Origin: Yinghuangia seranimata
Lineage (GTDB): Bacteria > Actinomycetota > Actinomycetes > Streptomycetales > Streptomycetaceae
Assembly: GCF_029953285.1 (NCBI RefSeq)
Contig: NZ_JASAOI010000010.1
Coordinates: 1-64,000 of the forward strand
Direction: 5' to 3'
Length of the DNA: 64,000 nucleotides
The notes beneath the pieces are model-generated. The model did no database searches. It worked only from the letters and a program-made list of their open reading frames with translations, and was not told the DNA's origin. Of the stretch, positions 46,430 to 55,383 are shown in pieces (positions within the stretch are counted from its first letter, which is position 1; every line of letters begins with the position of its first letter). The position numbers and the translations under genes are program-made.

Positions 46430-47974
46430 GTGCGTATCGCGGTTTCCGTCGGTGCCGAGCCCCCGTCCGGACCCTCTGGCGCCGGGTCCGCGCTCCACAC
46501 CCTCTCCCCCGCGACCGCCCCGCCCGAGGGCTTCGCGCTGATACGCCCGCTCGGCGTCGGCGCGCACGGCAGCGTCATGCTGTGCCGCGACACCGCCCGG
46601 GGCCGCGACGTCGCGGTCACCGTGCTGCACGTCCGCCCGACCGGCGACGCCGCACTGCTGGCCCTGCACACCGAACTCCTCGCCGCCGCGGCCGCCGGAC
46701 GCCACCCGTGCACCGCGACCGTGCTCGACGTCGGCGCGACCCCCGAGGGCCGCTGCTACCTGGTGGGCGAGTGGTACGCGAACGGCTCCTGCACCGGGCC
46801 GCTGCCGCTCGGCGAGGTGCTGCTGATCGGCATCCGCGCGAGCCTCGCCCTGCGCGCCGCGCACCGCCGCGGCGTCCTGCACCTGGACGTACGGCCGAGC
46901 GCACTGCTGCGCGGCGACGACGGCGAGGCGTACCTGGCCGGCCACGGCGTCGCCCGCGCCGTGGCCCGGGCGGTCCCGGGCGCGGCCCGGCCGTTCGACC
47001 CCGCGTACGCGCCCCGCGAACTGGCCGGCTGGGAACTCCCCGGCCCGGCCGCCGACGTCTACATGCTCGGCGCGACGCTTTACGCCCTCCTGGACGGCAC
47101 ACCGCAGGCCCTCACCACGCAGCGCACCGACGCCCTGGACGTCAAGACCGAAGCCCTGTACCAGCTCGTCGGTGAAGGCCGCCTGCCCGCCCCGCGCGGC
47201 ACCCAGATCCCGCCCGCGCTCGGCCACTTGCTCCAGCGCATGCTCGCCCCGCACGCCGCCGACCGCCCCTCCCTGGGCGAAGTCCACGGCACACTCTGCA
47301 CGTTGGTCCCCGCGACGGTCGCCGACCGCGTCCCGCGCCTCGACCCGGAACCCGACGAGCCGGACCCGCTGCTGCGCCCCGACCCGCCCGAGGAACCCTA
47401 CGAAGACGAAGAGGACGACCCGGAGTTCGAGGCCCGCAGGCGCCGCCGCCGACGCTGGCTGTGGACGCTCTCCATCACCTCGGCCGTCCTCTTCGCGGGC
47501 GGCGCGGTCGCCCTCGTCCAGGTCGGCAAGGACAAGGGCCACAAGGCCAAGCCGGCGGCGAGCGGCTCGCCGTCGGCGCCCGGGAGCGGCGGCGCGCAAC
47601 TGCTCCCGGGTTCGCAGGGCTCGCAGTTCGCGCCACACGACGTCGCGATGGTGTCGTTCGGCGAAAGCGTCCAGGTGGCGTGGCAGCCGCCGACCGACAC
47701 CAAGCAGGTCGCCGGCTTCCTGGTCCTCGCCCTGGACCCCCAGGGCAACGTCATCGACCGCCGCCAGACCCCGGTGGGCGTCTCCAACGCGGTCTTCGGC
47801 CTCCCGCGGGGAACGGCGCCGGTGAACGTGTGCTTCACCGTGACCACCCTGGTCCGCATGCAGGACGGCAGCCTCGGCCTGGCCCCGGCACCGCAGGTCT
47901 GCCCGCCGAAGCCCTCCGGCTCGCCGTCCCCGCCCGCGCCCGAGACCACGAAGAAGCAGACGCCCGCCCGCTGA
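46430..47974 (+). CDS. Membrane pseudokinase with extracellular Fn3-like domain
   Basis: A 514-aa protein with a serine/threonine-kinase fold lacking key residues: the glycine loop PLGVGAHGSVMLCRD is kept, but the VAVK lysine is Thr (VAVTVLH), the catalytic loop reads HLDVRPSALL without the Asn, and DFG is replaced by GHG (YLAGHGVARAV). An acidic linker (PEEPYEDEEDDPEF), an Arg cluster and one membrane helix (WLWTLSITSAVLFAGGAVAL, about 343-365) lead to an extracytoplasmic Fn3-like domain (about 405-485; VSFGESVQVAWQPPTDTKQV). It is placed beside type VII secretion genes, so it is probably a scaffold or regulator of that system. GTG 46,430. Confidence 0.85.
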   Translation: MRIAVSVGAEPPSGPSGAGSALHTLSPATAPPEGFALIRPLGVGAHGSVMLCRDTARGRDVAVTVLHVRPTGDAALLALHTELLAAAAAGRHPCTATVLDVGATPEGRCYLVGEWYANGSCTGPLPLGEVLLIGIRASLALRAAHRRGVLHLDVRPSALLRGDDGEAYLAGHGVARAVARAVPGAARPFDPAYAPRELAGWELPGPAADVYMLGATLYALLDGTPQALTTQRTDALDVKTEALYQLVGEGRLPAPRGTQIPPALGHLLQRMLAPHAADRPSLGEVHGTLCTLVPATVADRVPRLDPEPDEPDPLLRPDPPEEPYEDEEDDPEFEARRRRRRRWLWTLSITSAVLFAGGAVALVQVGKDKGHKAKPAASGSPSAPGSGGAQLLPGSQGSQFAPHDVAMVSFGESVQVAWQPPTDTKQVAGFLVLALDPQGNVIDRRQTPVGVSNAVFGLPRGTAPVNVCFTVTTLVRMQDGSLGLAPAPQVCPPKPSGSPSPPAPETTKKQTPAR

Positions 47975-48018
47975 CGGGCTCCGTTCCTCGGCCGGCTCGT
48001 CCGGTCCCGGGAACACGA

Positions 48019-48056
48019 GGGGTGGTGCGCACCCGGACTCCGGTGCGCACCACCCC
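48019..48056. terminator. Bidirectional terminator hairpin
   Basis: GGGGTGGTGCGCACC (48,019-48,033) and GGTGCGCACCACCCC (48,042-48,056) form a perfect 15-bp stem with an 8-nt loop. It is centred between the convergent pseudokinase (ends 47,974) and the large coiled-coil gene (ends 48,079) and should stop transcription from both sides. Confidence 0.8.
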
Positions 48057-48078
48057 GTTCACGTACGCGAAGACGCCG

Positions 48079-51009
48079 TCAGGGGCCGAACACCTTGTCC
48101 TCGGCCTCCGTGTACCAGTCGGGCAGGTCCTTGGCGACCCGCTTGACGCCGATCTCGGCGGTGCGCTCCCACTGCCAGCCGGGCTTGGACCAGTCGCGCA
48201 CGCCGAACGCGTGAGTGTCGCCGCTGCGAAACGGGCTCAAGCCGCCGGCGTTCACGTGCCACTTGCTGACGATCTGCTGCCCGGCGCCTCCGGTGAATCC
48301 GGTGAAGGCGCTCTTGCTCAGGTCGCCCGCCCAGTCGACGCGCTCGCCGTTGTGCGACTTCCAGGCGTCCTCCACCGCCTTGCCCACGATGCTGGACGTC
48401 ATGCTGTTCATGCCGCCGGAGTACCAGTGCCGACGGGTGTTGAGGCTGTCGGCCGTGGAGTCCAGGAGGCGGTGGTAGGGCTTGGTGTAGCGGGCGTCGC
48501 CGTCCGGGTCCTTGTTCTGCGCCAGGTTGTCGTGCCGCTTGGCCTGGTTCGTCGCCTCGGTCGCGCGCGCCTCGTGACGGGAGGCCTCCCTGTCGGCCGC
48601 CTTGAAGTCCTTGTCGGCCTCCTTCGCGGCCTTGTTGTTCGCCGCGGCGTCCTCCTTGGCCTGCTTGGCTTCGCCCGAGGCCTTGTCGTGGGCGTGCTGC
48701 GCCTGCTCGACCGCCTTCTGATGTTCGTCGGCCCGCGTCTGGGCGTTGTCACGTTCCGTCCGCTCCTTGGCGGCGGCTTCGTCGTGCTTGCCGGCCGAGT
48801 CGCGCGCGTCCTTCGCCTGCTGCCGCTCGTGGTCCCGGGCGGAGTTGGCGTCCTCGGAGTGCTGCCGGGAATCCGCCGCGTCCTTGTGCGATTCGCGAGC
48901 GGCGCTCTTCGCATCGGCCGACTCCCGGCGGGCCCGGTCGGCGTCCTCCTTGGCCTTGGTCTCGGCCTCGCGGTGCTTGTTCGCCTCGGCGTTCTCGCGC
49001 TCGGCCGCCTTGTGCTGCTCTTCGGCCTGGGCCTTCTCGTGGGCGGCGTTCTTGGCGTGCTCGGGGTTGTCCGGCTCCTGCTTGGCCTTGGCCTCGTGCT
49101 CGGCGGCCTTGGTCTCGTGCTCGCGGGCCTGCGTGCCGTGTTCGTCGGCCTTGCTCTGGTGCTCGCCCGCCTTCTCGTGCGACGTGCGTGCGCTCTCGTC
49201 GTGTGCGCGCGCCTCCGTGGCCTTCTCCTGCGCGGTCTGCCGGTGTTCGGCCGCCTGGGAGCTGTGCTCGCGCGAGTCCTTGGCGTGTGCCTTGGCGTCC
49301 TGGTCGGCTTTGGCCGCCTGATCGTCGTGCCTGCCCGCCTGTGCCCTGTCGTCGGCGGCGGCCTTGTCGTGCGTGGCGGCCTCGTTTTCGTGCCGGTTGG
49401 CGGACGTCTGTTCGGCGTCGCGCTTGCCGGTGGCCTGCTGCTCTTCCTTGGCGTGCTGTTTGGCGTCGCCTTCTTTTTGGGAGGCGGTCTGGCGCTGATC
49501 GTCACGCAGGTCACGCCGGTCGGCCGCGCGCTGCTTGGCGTCCTCGGCGTTCTCGCGGTGCGGCGCCGCCTCCTCCTTGGCCCGGTCGGCGCGTGCGCGC
49601 TCGTCCGCGGCCTTTTCGTTGTGCGTGGTCTCGCGGGCGTCGTTGGTCTCGCGCTGCTTTCCGACTCGCCCGTCGTCCGCGGCCCGCTTCCCGGGCAGCC
49701 ACTTGCCGTCCTTGACCCGGTGTTTGAACAGCGTGCCGAGGTCCTTGCCTCCGATGCTGACGACCGCGCCCGCGGCGGCGTTGAGCGCGGCGCCCGGGTT
49801 CCACAGCTCGACGTCGTTGCCGTTCAGATGCTCGGCGGCCAGCGTCGTGGCGTACTTCGTGGCGAAGTTCGAGGTGAACTGCATGCCGTACTTCGTGGAG
49901 AAGTTCGCCGAGCCGACCGCGAACCGCTTGCCGAAGCCGGCCCCTTCGGCGGCCTTGAAGGCCTTTCCGTCCCATGCCGCCTTGAGCTTGCCGCCGGGGC
50001 TGAAGAACTTGGCGGTCTTCATGGCCACGCCGTCGGCTTTGGTGAACGCGTTCAGTATGCCCGGGAACTTTCCGGACTTGGTCAGCGCGGCGATGAACTT
50101 GCCCTTGGTGAGTAGGCTCAGGCTCTTGAGGCCGGGGATCACGTCGAGGGCGGCCAACAGGACGTCCCCGACCCCGGCCCGATGTCGGCCGAACGCCTCG
50201 TACGCGGTCGCCGCGAACACCGCCAGGGCGAGGCCGAACACGATCCAGCCCAGCGGCCCGCTGACGAACAGCGCGATGATCCCGAGCACCGCGACCGCGA
50301 TCTTCAGGTACGGCACGATGTTGTCGTAGAACCAGTCGATGGCGGTCTCCCACCAGTGCAGGTTCCTGATGCCCTGCTTCGACGCGTGGTGCAGGGCGTC
50401 GGCGAGGGTCTTGGCGGCCTTGTCCCGGATGTCGACGGCGTTCTTGCACGTGGTCTTGGCGGTGTTGAGCCGGCCCGTCGCGTCGTTGACCGCGTTGTTG
50501 TGGGTGGTCTGGCTCTTCACCGCCCTGTTGTGCCGGTCGACCGCGGCCTGGAGGGTGGCCGGGTCGGGGGGCGTCGTCCCGTTGTTCTGAAGGGTCTGGA
50601 GGTCCTTCGCGGACGCGTCCGCCTCACGGTCCGCGGTGCCCTTCGCCGTCCGTGCGTTGCGCAGGTCGCCGTCCGCCTGCGTCGCGTCGCGCAGCGCGCT
50701 GTCGCGCATGGCCTGTGCCGTGACCAGGTTTCCGAAGTAGGCCATCAGCGCGTCGCCGGCGGTCTTGTACGAGTCGTGCAGCTTGGTCAGGTCGTCCGGA
50801 ACGCCCTTGAAGTGCTCCGCATACGCCTTCGCGGCCTCACCGGTCCAGTTCGTCCGCAGGTCGTTGTCGTCCTGCGCGTCACTGGTCTGCTTCTGCGCGA
50901 TGCCCGCGCGGTCGGACGTCGTCCGGAAGCTCTCCGCGAGCAGCTTGATCTGGTTCGTGTCGCCCGGAACGGGGTCCGACGAGTACCCGAGCACATCCCA
51001 CTGGCCCAT
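48079..51009 (-). CDS. Large T7SS-associated coiled-coil protein, paralogue 1
   Basis: A 976-aa protein. The N-terminal ~110 residues are a WXG/T7SS-signal-like helical domain (SSDPVPGDTNQIKLLAESFR; NWTGEAAKAYAEHFKG with W-T-G). A helical segment follows, then two hydrophobic helices (about 230-275; YLKIAVAVLGIIALFVSGPL, GWIVFGLALAVFAATAYEAF) and a conserved middle domain. Next comes about 350 residues of Lys/Glu/Ala/Asp/His-rich helix (AEHRQTAQEKATEARAHDES style). A conserved ~140-residue C-terminal domain starts at NKDPDGDARYTKPYHRLLDS. It is a tandem paralogue of the next gene, 5 bp away. It is probably a type VII substrate, toxin carrier or surface scaffold; no catalytic motif was recognised. 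Confidence 0.8.
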   Translation of the reverse strand: MGQWDVLGYSSDPVPGDTNQIKLLAESFRTTSDRAGIAQKQTSDAQDDNDLRTNWTGEAAKAYAEHFKGVPDDLTKLHDSYKTAGDALMAYFGNLVTAQAMRDSALRDATQADGDLRNARTAKGTADREADASAKDLQTLQNNGTTPPDPATLQAAVDRHNRAVKSQTTHNNAVNDATGRLNTAKTTCKNAVDIRDKAAKTLADALHHASKQGIRNLHWWETAIDWFYDNIVPYLKIAVAVLGIIALFVSGPLGWIVFGLALAVFAATAYEAFGRHRAGVGDVLLAALDVIPGLKSLSLLTKGKFIAALTKSGKFPGILNAFTKADGVAMKTAKFFSPGGKLKAAWDGKAFKAAEGAGFGKRFAVGSANFSTKYGMQFTSNFATKYATTLAAEHLNGNDVELWNPGAALNAAAGAVVSIGGKDLGTLFKHRVKDGKWLPGKRAADDGRVGKQRETNDARETTHNEKAADERARADRAKEEAAPHRENAEDAKQRAADRRDLRDDQRQTASQKEGDAKQHAKEEQQATGKRDAEQTSANRHENEAATHDKAAADDRAQAGRHDDQAAKADQDAKAHAKDSREHSSQAAEHRQTAQEKATEARAHDESARTSHEKAGEHQSKADEHGTQAREHETKAAEHEAKAKQEPDNPEHAKNAAHEKAQAEEQHKAAERENAEANKHREAETKAKEDADRARRESADAKSAARESHKDAADSRQHSEDANSARDHERQQAKDARDSAGKHDEAAAKERTERDNAQTRADEHQKAVEQAQHAHDKASGEAKQAKEDAAANNKAAKEADKDFKAADREASRHEARATEATNQAKRHDNLAQNKDPDGDARYTKPYHRLLDSTADSLNTRRHWYSGGMNSMTSSIVGKAVEDAWKSHNGERVDWAGDLSKSAFTGFTGGAGQQIVSKWHVNAGGLSPFRSGDTHAFGVRDWSKPGWQWERTAEIGVKRVAKDLPDWYTEAEDKVFGP

Positions 51010-51014
51010 GGCGG

Positions 51015-53933
51015 TCACAGCCCCACGAATTCGGGCAAGGCCTTCGCGACGCGCTTCACGCCGATCTCGGCGGTGCGCTCCCACTGCCAGCCGGGCTTCT
51101 CCCACTCGCGCACACCGAACGTGTGGTGGTCGGAGCCGCTGAACGACTTGTTGAACGGTCCCGGGTTCACCTGCCACTTGCTGACGACCTGTTGGCCGGC
51201 GCCGCCGGCGAAGCCGGTCAAGCCGCTCTTGGTCAGGTCGTACGCCCAGTTGACCTGCTCGCCGTGGGACTGCTTCCAGTAGTCCTCGGCGGCCTTGCCG
51301 ATCACGCTCGACGTCATGCTGTTCATGCCGCCCGAGTACCAGTGGCGCCGCGTGTTGAGGCTGTCCGAGGTGGAGTCCAGGAGCCGGTGGTACGGCTTGG
51401 TGTAGCGCGCGTCGCCGTCCGGGTCCTTGTTGTCCTTGAGGTTGTCGTGCCGCTCGGCCCGGCGGTCGGCCTCGGCGGCGCGCTCCTTGTTCGCGGCCGA
51501 CTCCTTGTCCGCCGCCTCGTGCTGCTTGTCGGCCGCCTTGGCGTTCGCCTTGTGCTGGTCGGCGCGCTCGTCGGCGTCCTTCGCGGCCTTGTTCGCCTCG
51601 TCGTGCTTGTCCTGCGCGTGCTCGACGTTCTTGCGGTGGTCGTCGGCGCGCTCCTTGGCGGCGTCGTGCTCGGTACGTTCCTTGGCCGCCGCGTCCTGAT
51701 GGTCCTTGGCCGACGTGCGGGCGTCGGCGGCCTTGGTCTCGTGCTGCTGCCGCGCGGTGTCGGCGTCGTCGGCGCGCTGCTTGGCGTTCGTGCTCGCCTC
51801 GTCGGCCTTGTGCGCGGCCTTCGTGGCGTCGTCGGCTTCCTTGCGCGACGTGGTGGCCTCGTCCTTGGCCTTGGTCTCCGCGTCGCGCTCGGTCTTCGCA
51901 TGCGCGTCTTCCTCGCGGGCCTTGGTGTGCGCCTGCTCGGCGGCGTCCTTGTGCTCGGCCGCCTTCCTGGCGTGGTCGGGGTTGTTCGGCTCCTTGTCGG
52001 CCTTGGCCTGGTGCTCGCTCTGCTGGCGCTCGTGCTCGCGGGCCTGGGTGCGGAGGTCGTCGGCCTTGTTCTCGTGGCCCTCCGCCTTGGTGCGCGCCGT
52101 GTTCGCGTCCGTGTCGCTCTTGTGGGCGGCCGCGGCCTTGTCCTGGGCGGTCTGCTCGTGGCCGCGGGCCTCGGCGTGCTTGTCGTTCGCGGTCTTCGTC
52201 TGCGCCTCGTGCTCCTTGGCCGCGGCGGCGGCCTTCGTGTCGTGCTTGGCCGCGGTGTCGTTGTCCTTGGCCGCGGCCTTTTCGTGCGACTGGGCCTGGT
52301 TCTCGTGGCCCTTGGCGGACTTGTCCTCGGCCTTCGCCTGCTTGGCCTCGGACTTCTCCTCCTTGGCCTGCTTGCCGGCTTCCTCGCGCTGGTCCTTGGC
52401 GTTCTGCTTCTCGGTCTCGCGGGAGGTGCGCTCGTCCTTGGCCGTCTGCTCGTGCGCCTTGGCCTCGTTCTCTTTGGTCTGCGCGTTGTTCCGGTAGTCG
52501 TCGGCCTTCGCACGCTCGGTCGTGGCGGCCTTTTCGTGGGTGTTCTGGCGGGCCTGGTCCGTGGGCCGCTGCTGGCCGACCCGGTGGTCGTCCGCGGCGC
52601 GCTTGCCGGGGAGCCACTTGCCGTCCCTGACGCGGTGCTTGAAGAGCGTGCCGAGGTCCTTGCCGCCGACGCTGACCACCGCGCCCGCGGCGGCGTTGAT
52701 CGCCGCGCCCGGGTTCCACAGCTCGACGTCGTTGCCGTTCAGATGCTCGGCGGCCAGCGTCGTGGCGTACTTGGTGGCGAAGTTCGAGGGCAGCTGCATG
52801 CCGTAGCGGATGGTGGTGTTGCCCGTGCGGACGGCGCCGCGCGCGGCCGCGTTCTTGATGCCGCTGGTCTTCGTCGGCATCTTGAAGAGCTTGCCGTCCC
52901 AGGCCTTCTTGAGCCCGCCCTTGGGGCTGAAGAACTTGGCGGTCTTCATGGCCAGGCCGTCGGTCTTGGTGAACGCGTTCAGGATCCTCGGGAACTTGCC
53001 CGACTTGGCCAGCGCGCCCAGGAACTTGGCCTTGCCGATCAGGGTCAGGCCCTTCATGCCGGGAATCACGTCAAGGGCCGCCAACACGACGTCCCCGACG
53101 CCGGCTCTGTGTCGGGCGAACGCCTCGTACGCGGTCGTCGCGAACACCGCGAGGGCGAGGCCGAACACGATCCAGCCGAGCGGGCCGCTGACGAAGAGCG
53201 CGATGACGCCGAGGACCGCGACCGCGATCTTCAGGAAGGGCACGACGTGGTCGTAGAACCAGTCGATGGCGGTCTCCCACCAGTGCAGGTTCTTGATGCC
53301 CTGCTTGGACGCCTGGTGCAGCGCGTCCGTGAGGGTCTTGGCGGCCTTGTCGCGGATGTCGACGGCGTTCTTGACGATTCCCTTGGCGTGGTTGAGCCGA
53401 CCGGTCGCGTCGGTGACGTCGTTGCCGTGCGTGGTCTGGCCGTTCAGTGCCTTGTTGTGCCGGTCGATCGCCGCCTGAAGGGTGGCCGCGTCGGGCGGGG
53501 TCGCCTGGTTCTGGATGGTCTGGAGGTTCTTCGCCGCCGCGTCCACCTCGCCGTCCGCGGCCTTCTTGGCCGTCTGCGCGGCCTTCAGGTCGCCGTCGGC
53601 CTTGGTGGCCTCCGTGAGCGCCGAGTCGCGCATCGCCTGCGCGGTGACCAGGCTTCCGTAGTAGGCCGTCAGCGCGTCGGCGGCGGTCTTGTAGGAGTCG
53701 TGCAACTTCGTCAGGTCGTCCGGGACGCCCTTGAAGTGCTCGGCGTACGCCTTCGCGGCCTCGCCGGTCCAGTTCGTCCGCAGGTCGTTGTCGTCGCGCG
53801 CGTCACTGGTCTGCTTCTGCGCGATGCCCGCGCGGTCGGACGTCGTCCGGAAGCTGTCCGCGAGCTGCTTGATCTGGTTCGTGTCGCCCGGGACGGGGTC
53901 CGACGAGTACCCGAGCACATCCCACTGGCCCAT
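51015..53933 (-). CDS. Large T7SS-associated coiled-coil protein, paralogue 2
   Basis: A 972-aa paralogue of the downstream gene with the same architecture: T7SS-signal-like N-terminus (MGQWDVLGYSSDPVPGDTNQ; NWTGEAAKAYAEHFKG, WTG at 55-57), two hydrophobic helices at about 233-272, the middle domain (EHLNGNDVELWNPGAAINAA), a long charged helical stretch of roughly 480-830 with many HE/KA pairs, and the C-terminal domain from NKDPDGDARYTKPYHRLLDS to WEKPGWQWERTAEIGVKRVA. N- and C-terminal domains are very similar between the two copies, while the charged repeat region differs. It lies 25 bp downstream of a WXG100-type gene, in one operon. Confidence 0.8.
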   Translation of the reverse strand: MGQWDVLGYSSDPVPGDTNQIKQLADSFRTTSDRAGIAQKQTSDARDDNDLRTNWTGEAAKAYAEHFKGVPDDLTKLHDSYKTAADALTAYYGSLVTAQAMRDSALTEATKADGDLKAAQTAKKAADGEVDAAAKNLQTIQNQATPPDAATLQAAIDRHNKALNGQTTHGNDVTDATGRLNHAKGIVKNAVDIRDKAAKTLTDALHQASKQGIKNLHWWETAIDWFYDHVVPFLKIAVAVLGVIALFVSGPLGWIVFGLALAVFATTAYEAFARHRAGVGDVVLAALDVIPGMKGLTLIGKAKFLGALAKSGKFPRILNAFTKTDGLAMKTAKFFSPKGGLKKAWDGKLFKMPTKTSGIKNAAARGAVRTGNTTIRYGMQLPSNFATKYATTLAAEHLNGNDVELWNPGAAINAAAGAVVSVGGKDLGTLFKHRVRDGKWLPGKRAADDHRVGQQRPTDQARQNTHEKAATTERAKADDYRNNAQTKENEAKAHEQTAKDERTSRETEKQNAKDQREEAGKQAKEEKSEAKQAKAEDKSAKGHENQAQSHEKAAAKDNDTAAKHDTKAAAAAKEHEAQTKTANDKHAEARGHEQTAQDKAAAAHKSDTDANTARTKAEGHENKADDLRTQAREHERQQSEHQAKADKEPNNPDHARKAAEHKDAAEQAHTKAREEDAHAKTERDAETKAKDEATTSRKEADDATKAAHKADEASTNAKQRADDADTARQQHETKAADARTSAKDHQDAAAKERTEHDAAKERADDHRKNVEHAQDKHDEANKAAKDADERADQHKANAKAADKQHEAADKESAANKERAAEADRRAERHDNLKDNKDPDGDARYTKPYHRLLDSTSDSLNTRRHWYSGGMNSMTSSVIGKAAEDYWKQSHGEQVNWAYDLTKSGLTGFAGGAGQQVVSKWQVNPGPFNKSFSGSDHHTFGVREWEKPGWQWERTAEIGVKRVAKALPEFVGL

Positions 53934-53958
53934 GTGTCATCCTCGAAATGCGCGTAGG

Positions 53959-54255
53959 TCAGCCGCGGAGGCCGTCGGCGAGGTCCTTGTCGAGCTTGCG
54001 GAAGTTCTCCACGGCGTCCTTCAGGAACCTGCCGAGGTCGTCGAGCGCGGCGATCGTCTGGTTCGCGCCCTTGTCGAACTCGGTGTAGTACGTCAGGAAC
54101 TTCTTGCTCGACTCGTCCGTGACATAGCCGCCCTCGACGAGCGTGTGCACGAACGCCTGCAGGATCTTCAGCTGGTCGGCGATCTGCGAACGGCCGTCCG
54201 AGAGGTCGTCGGCCATGCGGGTCATGTCGGCGTAGGTAAGGCTGATCACTACCAC
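53959..54255 (-). CDS. WXG100-type small secreted protein (second copy)
   Basis: A 98-aa helical-hairpin protein of the ESAT-6/WXG100 class: SLTYADMTRMADDLSDGRSQ, then the turn VEGGYVTDESSKKFLTYYTE and GANQTIAALDDLGRFLKDAV. The WxG turn is degenerate (EGGY), as in many actinomycete EsxA-like proteins. AGGAGGA precedes GTG 54,255. It is a paralogue of the 99-aa gene at 55,384 (shared YVTD-SSK-F pattern). It should be a type VII secreted dimer subunit encoded just upstream of the large coiled-coil genes. Confidence 0.88.
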   Translation of the reverse strand: MVVISLTYADMTRMADDLSDGRSQIADQLKILQAFVHTLVEGGYVTDESSKKFLTYYTEFDKGANQTIAALDDLGRFLKDAVENFRKLDKDLADGLRG

Positions 54256-54285
54256 GGCGGGTCCTCCTCGGGCCGGGTCGGCTGC

Positions 54286-54921
54286 TCAGGCGGGGTACTC
54301 GAAGCGGAACGTGCCGCTGACGGTGTCGAACAACTCCAGGAACATCTCCTGGAGTTCGTGCCGGGGACTGGTGGCGGTGACGACGCACACGTAGTCGTTG
54401 ACGCCCGGCATGCGGACGAACGTCTGCATCGTCACGCTGCGTAGCTTGCGCGGTGTCCCGGGCACGGGCAGGTCCTCGACGCCCTCGGTGCGCGCGGCCG
54501 GGCCCACGTCCTCGATGTCGACCGTGCTGACCCGCTGCCAGGTGTCGCCGCCGTGCCGCGCGGCCTTCGACTTGAGGGCGGCGGACATCGCGCGCGGGTC
54601 CAGGTCGACCAGCTCGCCGGTCGGCGAACGGGTGGACACGACGGAGACCGTGAGGTTCGCGGTCAGCGGCACCGAGTCGAACTCGTCCGCCATGCAGCCG
54701 CAGTACAGCGCACCGGTCTCCCACGCCTCGCGCGCGACGCCGCGCAGTGCCTTGAGCAACGCCTGCCGGTGCTCGGCGAGTTCGGGAGCCTCGCGAATGC
54801 GCGCGTTGACGGCGCGGCGGATGTTGTCGTCGCGGCTGGCCGGGTGGATGTCGAACTCGTACCAGTCGTCGGGCACGGTGATGGAGAAGCCGACCGGAAG
54901 GTGGGTCTGGACGCTGGTCAT
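54286..54921 (-). CDS. Conserved T7SS-locus protein (PsbP/Mog1-like fold possible)
   Basis: A 211-aa soluble protein without signal peptide: LPVGFSITVPDDWYEFDIHP at its start, RDDNIRRAVNARIREAPELA, EAWETGALYCGCMADEFDSV with a CxC, and a C-terminal MQTFVRMPGVNDYVCVVTAT followed by LELFDTVSGTFRF. The PDDW and final beta-strands resemble PsbP/Mog1-type domains found beside actinobacterial ESX genes. It could be a chaperone or adaptor. Gap of only 2 bp from the upstream WXG-type gene. Confidence 0.7.
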   Translation of the reverse strand: MTSVQTHLPVGFSITVPDDWYEFDIHPASRDDNIRRAVNARIREAPELAEHRQALLKALRGVAREAWETGALYCGCMADEFDSVPLTANLTVSVVSTRSPTGELVDLDPRAMSAALKSKAARHGGDTWQRVSTVDIEDVGPAARTEGVEDLPVPGTPRKLRSVTMQTFVRMPGVNDYVCVVTATSPRHELQEMFLELFDTVSGTFRFEYPA

Positions 54922-54923
54922 CG

Positions 54924-55241
54924 TCACACCGGGCGCGAGGGCTGGCCGGCCGTGATCGCGGCGGCGAGGCTCGTGTCCTGCTTCTCCATCTCGCCGAGGA
55001 CCGAATGCGCCATTTCCGCGAGCGACTTCATCGCCTCGGAGATGCGCTCCCGCCCGTCGTGCCAGTTCGACTCGAAGGAGTGCAGCGCTTCCTCGGCCGA
55101 GTGTTCGCCGAGTGCCGCCTGCTTGCCCTTGACGAGGTTCCCCGCGTCGTCGATGTCCTTCTTGATGGCCTCCAGACGACGCGCGAACTCGTCGACGATC
55201 GGGCCGTTGACCTTGAGGTCCTGGCCTTGCAGCAGCCCCAT
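54924..55241 (-). CDS. WXG100-type protein (EsxB-like)
   Basis: A 105-aa helical protein: MGLLQGQDLKVNGPIVDEFA, then the turn SNWHDGRERISEAMKSL with W-H-D-G in place of WxG, and a C-terminal helix VLGEMEKQDTSLAAAITAGQ. The size and fold pattern suit the partner of the 98/99-aa EsxA-like proteins. It sits 2 bp upstream of the 211-aa gene, in the operon running from 55,683 to 48,079. Confidence 0.78.
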   Translation of the reverse strand: MGLLQGQDLKVNGPIVDEFARRLEAIKKDIDDAGNLVKGKQAALGEHSAEEALHSFESNWHDGRERISEAMKSLAEMAHSVLGEMEKQDTSLAAAITAGQPSRPV

Positions 55242-55323
55242 GGCGCCGCCCCTCCCCGTTCGGACCCGGTGTGTGCCGGGCCGTTTCCCCGTAAGGCGCG
55301 CCGGTCGGCGCGCCACACGCCAC

Positions 55324-55358
55324 GCACCACCGGCCCGGGGTCACCGGGCCGGTGGTGC
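55324..55358 (-). terminator. Attenuator-like hairpin behind the first WXG100 gene
   Basis: GCACCACCGGCCCGG (55,324-55,338) pairs perfectly with CCGGGCCGGTGGTGC (55,344-55,358) around GGTCA, 26 bp beyond the end of the 99-aa gene and before the rest of the operon. A partial terminator here would make the first WXG100 protein far more abundant than the downstream products. No U-tract. Confidence 0.65.
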
Positions 55359-55383
55359 GAAGTACCGCTCTGTGCGCGCTCCG

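Noticed and set aside
51123-53957. A 944-codon Leu/Val/Gly-rich plus-strand frame, and a similar one at 47,461-50,115
   Set aside because: They are complements of the charged coiled-coil genes; the minus strand has ribosome sites, conserved domains and operon context.
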